Assembly: GCA_002395235.1 (NCBI GenBank) | Contig: DGWK01000034.1 | Location: 44,635 to 105,094 of the forward strand | DNA length: 60,460 bases | Reading direction: 5' to 3' | From: Lachnospiraceae bacterium UBA4260 | Lineage (GTDB): Bacteria > Bacillota > Clostridia > Lachnospirales > Lachnospiraceae | In this document: one piece after another, positions 25,823 to 33,960 of the stretch | Layout: every line of letters starts with the position of its first letter | Numbering within the stretch: the stretch's first letter is position 1 | The notes under the pieces: model-generated | The model's database searches: none | What the model saw: the letters and a program-made list of their open reading frames with translations, nothing else | Told to the model about the DNA's origin: nothing | Translations under genes and position numbers: made by a program

Positions 25823-25873
25823 GGTCCGCTGTGCCGCGAAAGTGTATTTTTTCGGGTACAGCGGACCGTTTTT
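25823..25873 (+). terminator. Rho-independent terminator of thrH
   Basis: A 13-bp stem GGTCCGCTGTGCC / GGTACAGCGGACC (25823-25835 and 25855-25867, one G-T pair), 19-base loop, then GTTTTT. Confidence 0.9.
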
Positions 25874-26014
25874 ATGTCCCGGGACGCGCAGAGAGAAGGC
25901 CCTGATAACAGAGCGGTCGGCCACGATGTGAAAACGATTACAAAAGGATTTCTCCCTTTACCGCGCCACTGTTGTAAATATAACCAAAATCACGCAAAAT
26001 CATTGAAATATATG

Positions 26015-26043
26015 TTGCATATTAACCAACATGGTGGTAAGAT
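26015..26043 (+). promoter_or_regulatory. Candidate promoter of the glp operon
   Basis: TTGCAT (26015-26020), a 17-base spacer and TAAGAT (26038-26043). It lies in the 349-base gap between thrH and glpP and is followed by a ribosome-site-led small ORF at 26086. Confidence 0.5.
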
Positions 26044-26085
26044 AAAGATAAGTTAAATATGAGTTTTGCCTAGAGAGGAGAGAAT

Positions 26086-26244
26086 ATGGCAGTAATTGGG
26101 ATTGGGGATCCTGTTGCTATTGTCGTGTTTTCTTTTTTTTATGCAAAATGGGGAACCAAATGGGAAGAGAATTTGTTGAAGCGATCGAAGCAGCGCCTAT
26201 TGTGGCTGCGGTCAAAGATGATGCCGGACTGGAAATGTGTCTGA
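26086..26244 (+). CDS. Candidate upstream ORF overlapping glpP
   Basis: An ATG at 26086 follows an excellent AGAGGAGAG site and opens a 52-codon frame that ends inside glpP. Residues 8-24 (GDPVAIVVFSFFYAKWG) are hydrophobic. The frame crosses a run of eight T residues (26133-26140); one extra T would join it to the glpP frame. glpP itself has no comparable ribosome site. It may be a leader peptide that controls glpP translation, a phase-variable fusion, or a sequence error in the T-run. I recognise no family. Confidence 0.4.
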   Translation: MAVIGIGDPVAIVVFSFFYAKWGTKWEENLLKRSKQRLLWLRSKMMPDWKCV

Positions 26245-26738
26245 AGTCGGATGTGGATGCGGTGTTTATCCTTTACGGAGACATCTGCACCATCGCGGAT
26301 ATAGTGGCAAGGGTAAAGGACGCCGGTAAGATCGCCATGGTTCACATGGATCTTATAAACGGACTGAGCCCGAGAGACATATCCTTGGAGTTCATTCGCA
26401 AGTATACCAGGGCAGACGGAATCATCACGACGAAGAGCAACCTGATCACACATGCGAAGGAGATCGGCCTCGCGACAGTATTACGTCATTTCGTACTTGA
26501 CAGCATGGCTCTCATCAATATCGAGAGACAGTCGCATACCGGCCGGGAATCCCAGCCTGATATGATCGAGATCCTTCCCGGGATCATAATTCCGAAGATG
26601 ATCAAGAAGATCTGCGCTATGAGCAGAGTTCCGGTGATCTGCGGAGGACTGATCCAGGAGAAGGAAGATGTTCTGAACGCACTCGCGAGCGGCGCGGCGG
26701 CAATCTCTACAACAAGCTCTGAAGTCTGGTTCATGTAA
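26160..26738 (+). CDS. glpP: Glycerol-3-phosphate-responsive antiterminator
   Basis: GlpP binds glycerol-3-phosphate and then the leader RNA of glp genes, preventing termination. This 192-residue version shows the TIM-barrel-like family motifs AAPIVAAVKDD near the N terminus, MVHMDLINGLS, GIITTKSNLI, IEILPGIIIPKMI and VICGGLIQEKEDV. Family members usually begin a few residues before the AAPIVAAVKD block, so I prefer the ATG at 26160, four bases after GGGGAA; an ATG at 26148 adds four residues. The strong ribosome site lies upstream in another frame (26086). It heads glpK-glpF-glpO, whose leader hairpins are likely targets. Confidence 0.88.
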   Translation: MGREFVEAIEAAPIVAAVKDDAGLEMCLKSDVDAVFILYGDICTIADIVARVKDAGKIAMVHMDLINGLSPRDISLEFIRKYTRADGIITTKSNLITHAKEIGLATVLRHFVLDSMALINIERQSHTGRESQPDMIEILPGIIIPKMIKKICAMSRVPVICGGLIQEKEDVLNALASGAAAISTTSSEVWFM

Positions 26739-26795
26739 TGGGGACACATGCCGGCATGCTGGGGGCGTGACGGCAAAGTTAGAAGGAGGTATTTT

Positions 26796-28295
26796 ATGGC
26801 AAAATATGTAATGGCATTGGATGCAGGCACGACCAGTAACAGATGTATCCTCTTCAACGAAAAGGGCGAGATCTGCAGCATGGCTCAGAAGGAGTTTACT
26901 CAGTATTATCCTCAGCCGGGCTGGGTTGAACACGACGCAAGCGAGATCTGGCAGACACAGCTCTCCGTTGCACGTAAGGCTATGCAGGATGTTGGGGCCA
27001 CTTACAAAGACATTGCCGCCATCGGTATTACTAACCAGCGTGAAACCGTTATCGTATGGGATAAGCAGACAGGGCAGCCCGTCTATCACGCAATCGTGTG
27101 GCAGTGCCGCAGAACCGCTGATATGAAGGCTGAGCTGATGGAGAAATATCCCGACATCGCTGACAGCGCTTATCACAAAACCGGCCTTGTATTCGACCCT
27201 TATTTCTCCGGCACAAAGCTTCGCTGGATCCTGAACAATGTTGAGGGACTCCGCGAAAGAGCAGAGAAGGGCGAGCTCGCATTCGGTACCGTAGACAGCT
27301 GGCTGATCTACAAGCTGACCAAGGGCAGAGTACACGCAACCGATTATTCCAACGCTTCCAGAACACTTCTGTTCAACATTAATACATGTGAGTGGGACGA
27401 CGAGCTCTGCGAGAGACTTGAGATCCCGAAGAGCATGCTTCCTGATGCAAGACCTTCCAGCGGTGACTTCGGCGAGTCCGATCCCGAATTCTTCGGCGGC
27501 CCGATCCCGATCCGCGGCGTTGCAGGTGACCAGCAGGCGGCTCTGTTCGGCCAGACATGCTACACACCCGGCGAAGCAAAGAACACCTATGGTACAGGCT
27601 GCTTCATGCTGATGAACATCGGCGATAAGCCTCTGTATCCCAACAACGGCCTTCTGACCACCATCGCATGGGGCCTTGACGGCAAGGTTGAGTACGCACT
27701 CGAAGGTTCCGTATTCGTAGCCGGCGCTGCAATCCAGTGGCTGCGCGACGAGCTGAAGATTGTTGATCAGTCTCCGGATTCCGAGTACTTCGCAACCAGA
27801 GTTGACAACACCAACGGCTGCTATGTCGTTCCCGCGTTCACCGGCCTGGGCGCTCCTTACTGGGATCCTTACGCACGCGGAGCAATCGTAGGCCTGACCC
27901 GTGGTGTCAACAAGTATCACCTGATCCGCGCGACCCTTGAGTCCCTGGCATTCCAGACCAGCGATGTTCTGGCAGCTATGGAAGAGGGCTCCGGCGTTAA
28001 GCTGAGCGCTCTGAAGGTCGACGGCGGCGCCTGCAAGAACAACTTCCTCATGCAGTTCCAGTCCGACATCATCAATGCCAAGGTTCAGAGACCTCAGTGC
28101 GTTGAGACAACCGCTATGGGCGCTTCCTATCTGGCAGGCCTTGCAGTTGGCTTCTGGAGCAGCAAGAACGACGTCATCAAGAACTGGGCACTTGACAGAG
28201 AGTTCGAGCCTCAGATGGATGACGCGACCAGAGCAGAAGAGATCAAGCAGTGGAAGAAAGCCGTCAGCAAGACTCTCGGCTGGGCAAAAGACTGA
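26796..28295 (+). CDS. glpK: Glycerol kinase
   Basis: Glycerol kinase phosphorylates glycerol to glycerol-3-phosphate with ATP in the cytoplasm, trapping the substrate that enters through GlpF. The 499 residues are close to the usual 500. ALDAGTTSNR at residues 8-17, NQRETVIVWDKQTG, the AGDQQAALFGQ block and GLGAPYWDP are conserved FGGY-kinase and GlpK features. The ATG at 26796 follows AGAAGGAGGT. Codon use is strongly biased, as in pta and glpF, suggesting high expression. It lies 57 bases after glpP in the same operon. Confidence 0.97.
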   Translation: MAKYVMALDAGTTSNRCILFNEKGEICSMAQKEFTQYYPQPGWVEHDASEIWQTQLSVARKAMQDVGATYKDIAAIGITNQRETVIVWDKQTGQPVYHAIVWQCRRTADMKAELMEKYPDIADSAYHKTGLVFDPYFSGTKLRWILNNVEGLRERAEKGELAFGTVDSWLIYKLTKGRVHATDYSNASRTLLFNINTCEWDDELCERLEIPKSMLPDARPSSGDFGESDPEFFGGPIPIRGVAGDQQAALFGQTCYTPGEAKNTYGTGCFMLMNIGDKPLYPNNGLLTTIAWGLDGKVEYALEGSVFVAGAAIQWLRDELKIVDQSPDSEYFATRVDNTNGCYVVPAFTGLGAPYWDPYARGAIVGLTRGVNKYHLIRATLESLAFQTSDVLAAMEEGSGVKLSALKVDGGACKNNFLMQFQSDIINAKVQRPQCVETTAMGASYLAGLAVGFWSSKNDVIKNWALDREFEPQMDDATRAEEIKQWKKAVSKTLGWAKD

Positions 28296-28350
28296 GAACA
28301 GACAGTTTTTTGACTTGATCAAAACAGTACTAATTGCATAACTGAATATG

Positions 28351-28419
28351 GATATTCCCGGTCTGCGGGTCAGGGGTGAAGGCCCGCAGAACCGGTTCAG
28401 TCACTGACTGAGGGATATC
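28351..28419 (+). promoter_or_regulatory. Structured leader between glpK and glpF
   Basis: CCGGT+CTGCGGG (28358-28369) pairs with CCCGCAG+ACCGG (28383-28395, one bulged A). Outside it GATATTCC (28351-28358) can pair with GGGATATC (28412-28419) with a bulge. No T-run follows directly. As glpP is in the same operon, this is a candidate GlpP-binding or RNA-stabilising element. Confidence 0.5.
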
Positions 28420-28461
28420 AATAGAGCTTTTAATGTTTTTATTTAAGAAAGGGGTAAAATT

Positions 28462-29169
28462 ATGCAGGCTTATTTAGCAGAATTTATCGGAACAGCTATG
28501 CTGGTTCTTCTCGGTGACGGCGTTTGCTGTAACGTCAATCTTGAAGGCTCCGGAATGAAGGGAAGTGGCGTTGTTCACATCCTTATCGGCTGGGGTATGG
28601 CAGTTATGGTTCCCGCATTTTCATTCGGCGCTATGTCCGGCGCACACTTCAATCCCGCAGTTACCATCGGCGCTGCAATGCGCGGCGGCATGAGCTGGGG
28701 CCTGGTTCCCGGATATATCGTTGCTCAGATGCTGGGCGGCTTTGTAGGCGCGGCGATCCTGATCGTTCTCTATGGCGACCAGATCAAGGCTACTGCTGAT
28801 GATGCAACCGTTCGCGGCTGCTTCGCTACAGGCCCTTCCATCCGCAACACAGTGAACAACTTCCTGTCTGAGTTCGTAGCTACTTTCGTTCTCGTATTCA
28901 CACTGGCATCCATCCCCGCAGAAGCAGGCGCTTCCGGAGCTTCCTGGATCCTTGTATACGGCGTCATCGTAGCATGCGGCGCTTCCTTCGGCGGACTTAC
29001 CGGATATGCAATGAACGCAGCAAGAGATGCTGCTCCTCGTCTTGCTTATCAGGTTCTTGCTCCTAACTTTGGCAAGAAGGATCCCGATTGGGCTTACGGC
29101 TGGATTCCGGTAGTAGCTCCGATCTGCGGCTCAGTCGTTGCTTCCCTGCTTTACATGGCAATTCACTGA
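28462..29169 (+). CDS. glpF: Glycerol facilitator (aquaglyceroporin) with altered second NPA motif
   Basis: GlpF is a six-helix MIP channel that lets glycerol diffuse into the cell. The 235 residues include the first half-helix motif HFNPAVTIG with N64-P65-A66. The second motif reads MNAARDAAPR, so N185-A186-A187 replaces the usual N-P-A; the following Arg188-Asp189 is intact. The Asp after Arg is typical of glycerol-conducting members rather than water-specific aquaporins. The gene follows GAAAGGGG and a structured leader, within the glp operon. Variant NPA motifs are known in functional MIP channels, so it is probably active. Confidence 0.93.
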   Translation: MQAYLAEFIGTAMLVLLGDGVCCNVNLEGSGMKGSGVVHILIGWGMAVMVPAFSFGAMSGAHFNPAVTIGAAMRGGMSWGLVPGYIVAQMLGGFVGAAILIVLYGDQIKATADDATVRGCFATGPSIRNTVNNFLSEFVATFVLVFTLASIPAEAGASGASWILVYGVIVACGASFGGLTGYAMNAARDAAPRLAYQVLAPNFGKKDPDWAYGWIPVVAPICGSVVASLLYMAIH

Positions 29170-29226
29170 TCAGAGTTAAATATAAGTCAATAGAACTTAG
29201 CACTGGATAATGTAAACTAGCTTGAG

Positions 29227-29259
29227 GGGAGGGCGGTGGTCACCTACCGCCCTCCCTTT
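29227..29259 (+). terminator. Hairpin ahead of glpO, possible GlpP-controlled attenuator
   Basis: An 11-bp stem GGGAGGGCGGT / ACCGCCCTCCC (29227-29237 and 29246-29256) with an 8-base loop, then TTTG. The short T-run makes it a weak terminator. Its place just before the glycerol-3-phosphate dehydrogenase gene matches where GlpP acts on glpD in Bacillus subtilis. Confidence 0.55.
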
Positions 29260-29286
29260 GTGCTCAAATGGAAAGGAGATGAGTCC

Positions 29287-30747
29287 GTGTTATACGATGT
29301 AATTATCATCGGAGCCGGCGTCACCGGATCCGCAGTAGCAAGAGAACTCTCCCGCTACAAACTCAACGTTTGCGTACTTGAAAAAGAAGAAGATGTCTGC
29401 TGCGGCACGTCCAAGGCAAACAGCGCGATCGTTCACGCAGGATTCGATGCTGCAGAAGGCTCCCTGATGGCACGCTTCAACGTGCGCGGAAATGAAATGA
29501 TGGGAGATCTGGCAAAAGATCTCGATATCCCGTTCAAGAGAAACGGCGCAATGGTCGTCTGCATCCACGAGTCCGAGAAAGACGGTCTCAAGGAACTCTA
29601 TGACAGAGGAATCGCAAACGGCGTCAAAGAGCTGAAGATTCTTAACAGAGAAGAATGTCTGGAAATCGAGCCCAACCTGTCCGACAAAGTAGTGGCAGCC
29701 CTGTATGCTCCCACAAGCGGCATTATCTGCCCCTTCATGCTCAACATCGCTATGGCGGAGAACGCCAATGTCAACGGAGTTGATTTCTTCTTCAACACCA
29801 AGGTTGAGAAGCTCACACCCGACACATGCAAGAAATGCGGCCAGCCGATCTGGAAGATCCGCACCAACAACGGCGAGTACAAGACCCGCTACGTCATCAA
29901 CGCGGCAGGCGTCTACGCTGACTATTTCCACAATATGGTATCCGAGAAGAAGATCCATATCACTCCCAGGCGCGGCGACTACTGCCTGCTCGACAAGACA
30001 GTAGGAAATCACGTGTCCCACACCATCTTCCCGCAGCCCACAAAGCTCGGCAAGGGCGTCCTTGTATCCCCTACCATCCACGGCAACCTGATCGTAGGTC
30101 CTACCGCAGTGGATATCGAGAACAAGGAAGGCAACAACACGACGGCAGCAGGCATCGCTGACCTGATCGCCAAGGCAGGCGACCACGTTCGCAACCTGCC
30201 TATCCGCCAGGTCATCACATCCTTCGCAGGCCTTCGCGCCCACGAGGATCACCACGAGTTCATCCTGGGCGAAGTAGAGGACGCTCCTCACTTCATCGAC
30301 TGCGCGGGCATTGAGTCCCCCGGACTTACTTCCAGCCCTGCCATCGGCGAGTACATCGGCCAGATGATGAAAGAAAAACTGAATGCCGAGGAGAAAGAAG
30401 ACTGGGTAGGAACCCGCAAGGGCATCCTCAATCCCGCCGACCTCTCCATCGAAGAGAGAAATGAACTTATTAAGAAGAATCCCGCTTACGGCCGCATCAT
30501 CTGCCGTTGCGAGTCCGTCACAGAAGGCGAGATCATCGACGCGATCCACAGACCGCTCGGTGCACGCTCCCTCGACGGCGTCAAGCGCAGAACAAGAGCA
30601 GGCATGGGACGCTGCCAGGCAGGTTTCTGCTCACCTCGTACCATGGAGATCATCAATCGTGAACTTGGTCTTCCTTACACCGAGATCACCAAGAGCGGCG
30701 GAGACTCCAAGCTTGTGATCGAGAGAACAAAGGGGGTAGAGGCATGA
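29287..30747 (+). CDS. glpO: FAD-dependent glycerol-3-phosphate dehydrogenase/oxidase-like protein with C-terminal Fe-S domain
   Basis: The 486-residue flavoprotein should oxidise glycerol-3-phosphate to dihydroxyacetone phosphate. The N terminus has the FAD-binding DVIIIGAGVTGSAVARELS motif, and the DAO fold follows. The C terminus carries a BFD-like [2Fe-2S] domain with CRC (in IICRCESVTEGE) and GRCQAGFC supplying four cysteines, as in anaerobic GlpA-type enzymes. I chose GTG 29287, eight bases after AAAGGAG; the upstream in-frame codons lie in the hairpin. It overlaps the next gene by four bases. With the partners downstream it probably forms a complex that passes electrons onward. Naming as glpO rather than glpA is by convention. 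Confidence 0.85.
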   Translation: MLYDVIIIGAGVTGSAVARELSRYKLNVCVLEKEEDVCCGTSKANSAIVHAGFDAAEGSLMARFNVRGNEMMGDLAKDLDIPFKRNGAMVVCIHESEKDGLKELYDRGIANGVKELKILNREECLEIEPNLSDKVVAALYAPTSGIICPFMLNIAMAENANVNGVDFFFNTKVEKLTPDTCKKCGQPIWKIRTNNGEYKTRYVINAAGVYADYFHNMVSEKKIHITPRRGDYCLLDKTVGNHVSHTIFPQPTKLGKGVLVSPTIHGNLIVGPTAVDIENKEGNNTTAAGIADLIAKAGDHVRNLPIRQVITSFAGLRAHEDHHEFILGEVEDAPHFIDCAGIESPGLTSSPAIGEYIGQMMKEKLNAEEKEDWVGTRKGILNPADLSIEERNELIKKNPAYGRIICRCESVTEGEIIDAIHRPLGARSLDGVKRRTRAGMGRCQAGFCSPRTMEIINRELGLPYTEITKSGGDSKLVIERTKGVEA

Positions 30748-32012
30748 CAAGTTATGATATCGTAATCGTCGGCGGAGGCCCCGCAGGCCTCGCGGCCGCT
30801 GTAGCTGCCAAAAAGGCAGGAACAGACAGCATTCTGATCATTGAGCGTGACAAAGAGCTCGGCGGTATCCTGAACCAGTGCATCCACAACGGATTCGGTC
30901 TTCACACCTTCAAGGAAGAGCTGACCGGCCCCGAGTACGCCTACAGGTTCATCCAGCAGGTCTACGACCTTAAGATCGAGTACAAGCTCGACACCATGGT
31001 CATGGACATCTCCACCGATAAGGTCGTCACCGCCATGAACCGCACAGACGGTATGTTCCAGATCAAGGCAGGTGCCGTGATCCTGGCTATGGGATGCAGA
31101 GAGAGGCCCAGAGGAGCCCTGAACATCCCCGGATATCGTCCGGCAGGTATCTACAGTGCAGGTACCGCACAGAGACTGGTCAACATGGAAGGCTATATGC
31201 CCGGCCGTGAAGTCGTCATCCTCGGTTCCGGTGATATCGGACTGATCATGGCAAGACGTATGACCTTTGAAGGCGCCATCGTAAAGGTAGTCGCAGAGCT
31301 GATGCCTTACTCCGGCGGCCTTAAGAGAAACATCGTCCAGTGCCTGGACGACTACGGCATTCCGCTTAAGCTCTCCCACACCGTCGTGAACATCGAGGGC
31401 AAGGAGCGCGTGACGGCTGTCACCATCGCCGAAGTCGGCCCCGACATGAAGCCGATCCCCGGAACGGAAGAGAGATACACCTGCGACACACTGCTTCTGT
31501 CCACAGGTCTGATCCCTGAGAACGAGCTGTCCAGAAACGCGGGCGTCTCCATCAACCCCGTCACCAACGGCCCCGTCGTCAACGAGATCCTCGAGACCAG
31601 CATTCCCGGCGTCTTCGCATGCGGCAACGTCCTTCATGTGCATGACCTGGTCGACTATGTATCCGAGGAAGCTACTCGCGCAGGCGAGAACGCGGCAAAA
31701 TATGTCCAGAACGGCTGCAAGGACCAGGAAGGCGGCAACATCATCCAGCTCAAGGCTGTCGAGGGCGCTCGCTACACTGTTCCCTGCACGATCAATCCCG
31801 AGAGAATGGACGATCTGCTCACCGTCCGTTTCCGCGTCGGCGCAGTCTTCAAAGACTCTTATGTCAGTGTCTATTTTGACGACGAGCGCGTGATGCACAA
31901 GAAAAAGAGAATCATGGCTCCCGGCGAGATGGAGCAGGTAGTCCTGCAGAAGAAGAAGATCGCCGAGAAACCGGATCTGAAGACTATAACCATCAAGATT
32001 GAGGCGGAATAA
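30744..32012 (+). CDS. FAD/NAD(P)-dependent oxidoreductase, glycerol-3-phosphate dehydrogenase partner
   Basis: This 422-residue flavoprotein has a pyridine-nucleotide-disulfide-reductase fold: FAD motif DIVIVGGGPAGLAAAVAAKKAG at the start (residues 4-25, written here in part as G-G-G-P-A-G), a second dinucleotide motif VVILGSGDIGLIMARR near residues 155-170, and a GVFACGNVLHVHDLVDYV FAD-binding end. In many Firmicutes it is encoded between the GlpO-like enzyme and a DUF1667 protein. It likely shuttles electrons between the dehydrogenase and NAD(P)H or another carrier. ATG overlaps the previous stop (ATGA), indicating coupled translation. Confidence 0.85.
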   Translation: MTSYDIVIVGGGPAGLAAAVAAKKAGTDSILIIERDKELGGILNQCIHNGFGLHTFKEELTGPEYAYRFIQQVYDLKIEYKLDTMVMDISTDKVVTAMNRTDGMFQIKAGAVILAMGCRERPRGALNIPGYRPAGIYSAGTAQRLVNMEGYMPGREVVILGSGDIGLIMARRMTFEGAIVKVVAELMPYSGGLKRNIVQCLDDYGIPLKLSHTVVNIEGKERVTAVTIAEVGPDMKPIPGTEERYTCDTLLLSTGLIPENELSRNAGVSINPVTNGPVVNEILETSIPGVFACGNVLHVHDLVDYVSEEATRAGENAAKYVQNGCKDQEGGNIIQLKAVEGARYTVPCTINPERMDDLLTVRFRVGAVFKDSYVSVYFDDERVMHKKKRIMAPGEMEQVVLQKKKIAEKPDLKTITIKIEAE

Positions 32013-32023
32013 GGAGGCAGAAT

Positions 32024-32389
32024 ATGGAAAAGAGAAATCTTACATGTATCGGCTGCCCCATGGGCTGCCAGATCACGGTAGAGTTTGAAGGCGAGGAAGT
32101 CTTCAGCGTGACAGGCAATACCTGCGCGATCGGCGACAAGTATGCCCGCCAGGAGGTCACACATCCGGAGCGCACAGTCACTTCCACAGTCGTGGTAGTC
32201 GGCGGCGCAAAGGAGAGGACCAGCGTCAAGACCAGTTCGAACATTCCCAAGGACAAGATCTTCCAGTGCATGGAAGAGATCAACAAGGTCCGCGCGCAGG
32301 CACCGCTTAAGATCGGCGATGTCGTCATCAAAGGCGTCTGCGGCACCGATGTGGATGTCATTGTAACAAAGAACTGCGATATCGCGTAA
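32024..32389 (+). CDS. DUF1667-family cysteine-motif protein
   Basis: The 121-residue protein belongs to DUF1667, regularly found after the two glycerol-3-phosphate oxidoreductase subunits. The N-terminal CIGCPMGCQITVE motif (four-residue-spaced cysteines near residues 6-13) and a later NTCAIGDKYA cysteine look like metal or iron-sulfur ligands. It follows 11 bases after the FAD oxidoreductase behind AAGGAGG and ends the operon at a strong terminator. It probably acts as an electron-transfer or assembly subunit, but its biochemical role is not established. Confidence 0.9.
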   Translation: MEKRNLTCIGCPMGCQITVEFEGEEVFSVTGNTCAIGDKYARQEVTHPERTVTSTVVVVGGAKERTSVKTSSNIPKDKIFQCMEEINKVRAQAPLKIGDVVIKGVCGTDVDVIVTKNCDIA

Positions 32390-32435
32390 TGCGGTGCGGG
32401 GGCCCGCAGGGCGGGTCATGAATAACGTAAATGGA

Positions 32436-32470
32436 GAGGGTCTGCAGGGAGCTGCAGGCCCTCTTGTTAT
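32436..32470 (+). terminator. Terminator of the glp operon
   Basis: A 12-bp stem GAGGGTCTGCAG / CTGCAGGCCCTC (32436-32447 and 32452-32463, one G-T pair) with a GGAG loop, then TTGTTAT. Confidence 0.8.
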
Positions 32471-32536
32471 GTGAAGATATTATAATCCGGCGAAAGTGAT
32501 CCCACTGTGAAACTATGGCGCTATAACGGGGTGTCA

Positions 32537-32545
32537 TGCTATAAT
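32537..32545 (+). promoter_or_regulatory. Consensus extended -10 for the two-gene membrane operon
   Basis: TGCTATAAT (hexamer 32540-32545) is a perfect extended -10; no -35 is evident. It lies 52 bases before the next start codon. Confidence 0.55.
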
Positions 32546-32597
32546 CGGAGCATCGGAAGCCTGCAGAGGGACTTTCGTGAGTGAGGGAGGAAATGGA

Positions 32598-33110
32598 ATG
32601 GAAAAACTGTCTTTTAATTATGAGGTGTTTGATGCCGGAGCCGGCAGGATCTATACGATCCTCAGCAGAGCGTCGATGCCTTCTCTGATTCTGGGCGTAC
32701 TGCTCATGATGACGATCAATTCCGGACTCTTTACAGGATTCGCGAATCTGCCGCAGGCTGTCAAGATTCTGTTTCTCGCAGTGGTCGTAGTCTACATAGT
32801 TCCCGGGCTTTTTCTGTTCCCGACCGTCTGGATGCTCCGGTCGTGGAGGAACAGGGCGCTCAAGAACTGCTACGTAATGGCAGGGAGGAAAGTGGTTGAG
32901 TACCATAAAATCTCTGACCAGACCATCAGCAGCAAGGCGGAGAATGTCTATGTGGCAACCCAGATCAAGAAAGTCGAGGAGAAAAAGTCCAAATATATCA
33001 TTTACGGAAATGTGGTTGAAAAGTCGACGGGACATCAGAGCGGGGAACTGGTGATTCCGAAAGCCTTCGACAAGATGGAAGTCATCAAGAGAGCAGCCAG
33101 GTACAGATGA
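32598..33110 (+). CDS. Unknown protein with two membrane helices
   Basis: I do not recognise this 170-residue protein. Hydrophobic helices lie near residues 28-47 and 57-79, separated by a short loop, and the C-terminal 90 residues are charged and probably cytoplasmic with a beta-rich fold. ATG 32598 follows GGGAGGAAA; an in-frame GTG at 32577 is less likely. Its stop overlaps the next start (ATGA), so the two genes are translationally coupled. The layout suggests a small membrane sensor or bacterial PH-like domain protein, which is only an impression. Confidence 0.78.
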   Translation: MEKLSFNYEVFDAGAGRIYTILSRASMPSLILGVLLMMTINSGLFTGFANLPQAVKILFLAVVVVYIVPGLFLFPTVWMLRSWRNRALKNCYVMAGRKVVEYHKISDQTISSKAENVYVATQIKKVEEKKSKYIIYGNVVEKSTGHQSGELVIPKAFDKMEVIKRAARYR

Positions 33111-33736
33111 ACGACAACGGTGAAAGGGGGGATAATTCAGGGATGGAGGATAAGAGCAAATTTACACTGGAAGACTGGGACGCACCTGTTTATATCGGAA
33201 CGGAAGAACTGCGCCACGCGCTGGTGCACATGCAGCTCGAGAACAAGGTAATCGACGGCTTCAGGCTGCTGGACTATTCATCCGTGCAGCTTCCGGAGTG
33301 GGAAAATCCGGACGATCAGGTAATGATCCCGGCTTTCGCGGCGCTGTCAAGTCCGCTGATCATCCTGTTTACGGACGGAACACGCCTGGAGATGTATATG
33401 CAGGACCAATCTGTGTTCAGGCTCTCTGTCAACAGTATCCCTCTGGAAGCCATAAAGAAGGAAGTCACGTTCAATACGCTGGATAAGCTGTTCGCAAGGG
33501 TGCTCGGAACTTCCATCGTGTTTATAGAGGTGCAGGTCACGGAGGATTTTCCGGTAGTGGCCAGAGATTACGCGGAGCAGTTCAAGGGGCATAAGGAATT
33601 TATTGATTCGGTGTTGTTCTGTCTGGATTCCGGAGATGCGCTGGAGCTCTATTCCTGGGGGAATGAAGGAGAAGTAGATCTTCTGGATGAGAGCGGAAAT
33701 ATCATTATGATCGGGATGAATGATTTCCTGGGATGA
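33107..33736 (+). CDS. Unknown soluble acidic protein
   Basis: This 209-residue acidic protein has no signal peptide or membrane helix and no family I recognise. It is coupled to the upstream two-TM gene by an ATGA overlap; an internal ATG at 33143 with a GGGGG site upstream would remove a 12-residue polar N-terminal stretch. The predicted fold appears mixed alpha/beta. A very stable hairpin ends the operon. Partnership with the membrane protein is inferred from coupling alone. Confidence 0.78.
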   Translation: MNDNGERGDNSGMEDKSKFTLEDWDAPVYIGTEELRHALVHMQLENKVIDGFRLLDYSSVQLPEWENPDDQVMIPAFAALSSPLIILFTDGTRLEMYMQDQSVFRLSVNSIPLEAIKKEVTFNTLDKLFARVLGTSIVFIEVQVTEDFPVVARDYAEQFKGHKEFIDSVLFCLDSGDALELYSWGNEGEVDLLDESGNIIMIGMNDFLG

Positions 33737-33774
33737 GGGAAACGAAGGTATTTCGGCTGAGTTGATCTTATGGT

Positions 33775-33825
33775 GACGCCCAAGTGGTTGCGGAGGGTGG
33801 TCCGCGACCATTTGGGCGTCATTTT
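33775..33825 (+). terminator. Long-stem terminator after the two-gene operon
   Basis: A 20-bp stem (33775-33794 with 33801-33820, two G-T pairs, starting GACGCCCAAG and ending TTTGGGCGTC) has a 6-base loop and is followed by ATTTTGTCTT. Confidence 0.85.
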
Positions 33826-33881
33826 GTCTTGTTTGATTACATAGTGACGGTGGAGTGGTTGCGAGGGTGCTCCCCCTTTCA

Positions 33882-33947
33882 CAGAATCCAACTCAGGCTG
33901 AACAACCCCTCAAGGTTGATAAAACCCCCTCTCAGAATCCAACTCAG
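33882..33947. repeat. Short direct repeats downstream of the CYTH gene
   Basis: CAGAATCCAACTCAG occurs at 33882-33896 and again at 33933-33947, a 51-base period. The intervening sequence is C-rich. No hairpin with a convincing T-run was found for the - strand gene here. Confidence 0.7.
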
Positions 33948-33960
33948 ACCGCTCAGCCTG

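Noticed and set aside
26481..28322. 613-codon open frame on the - strand opposite glpK
   Set aside because: Antisense to a fully conserved glycerol kinase with strong codon bias; no ribosome site or recognisable domain.
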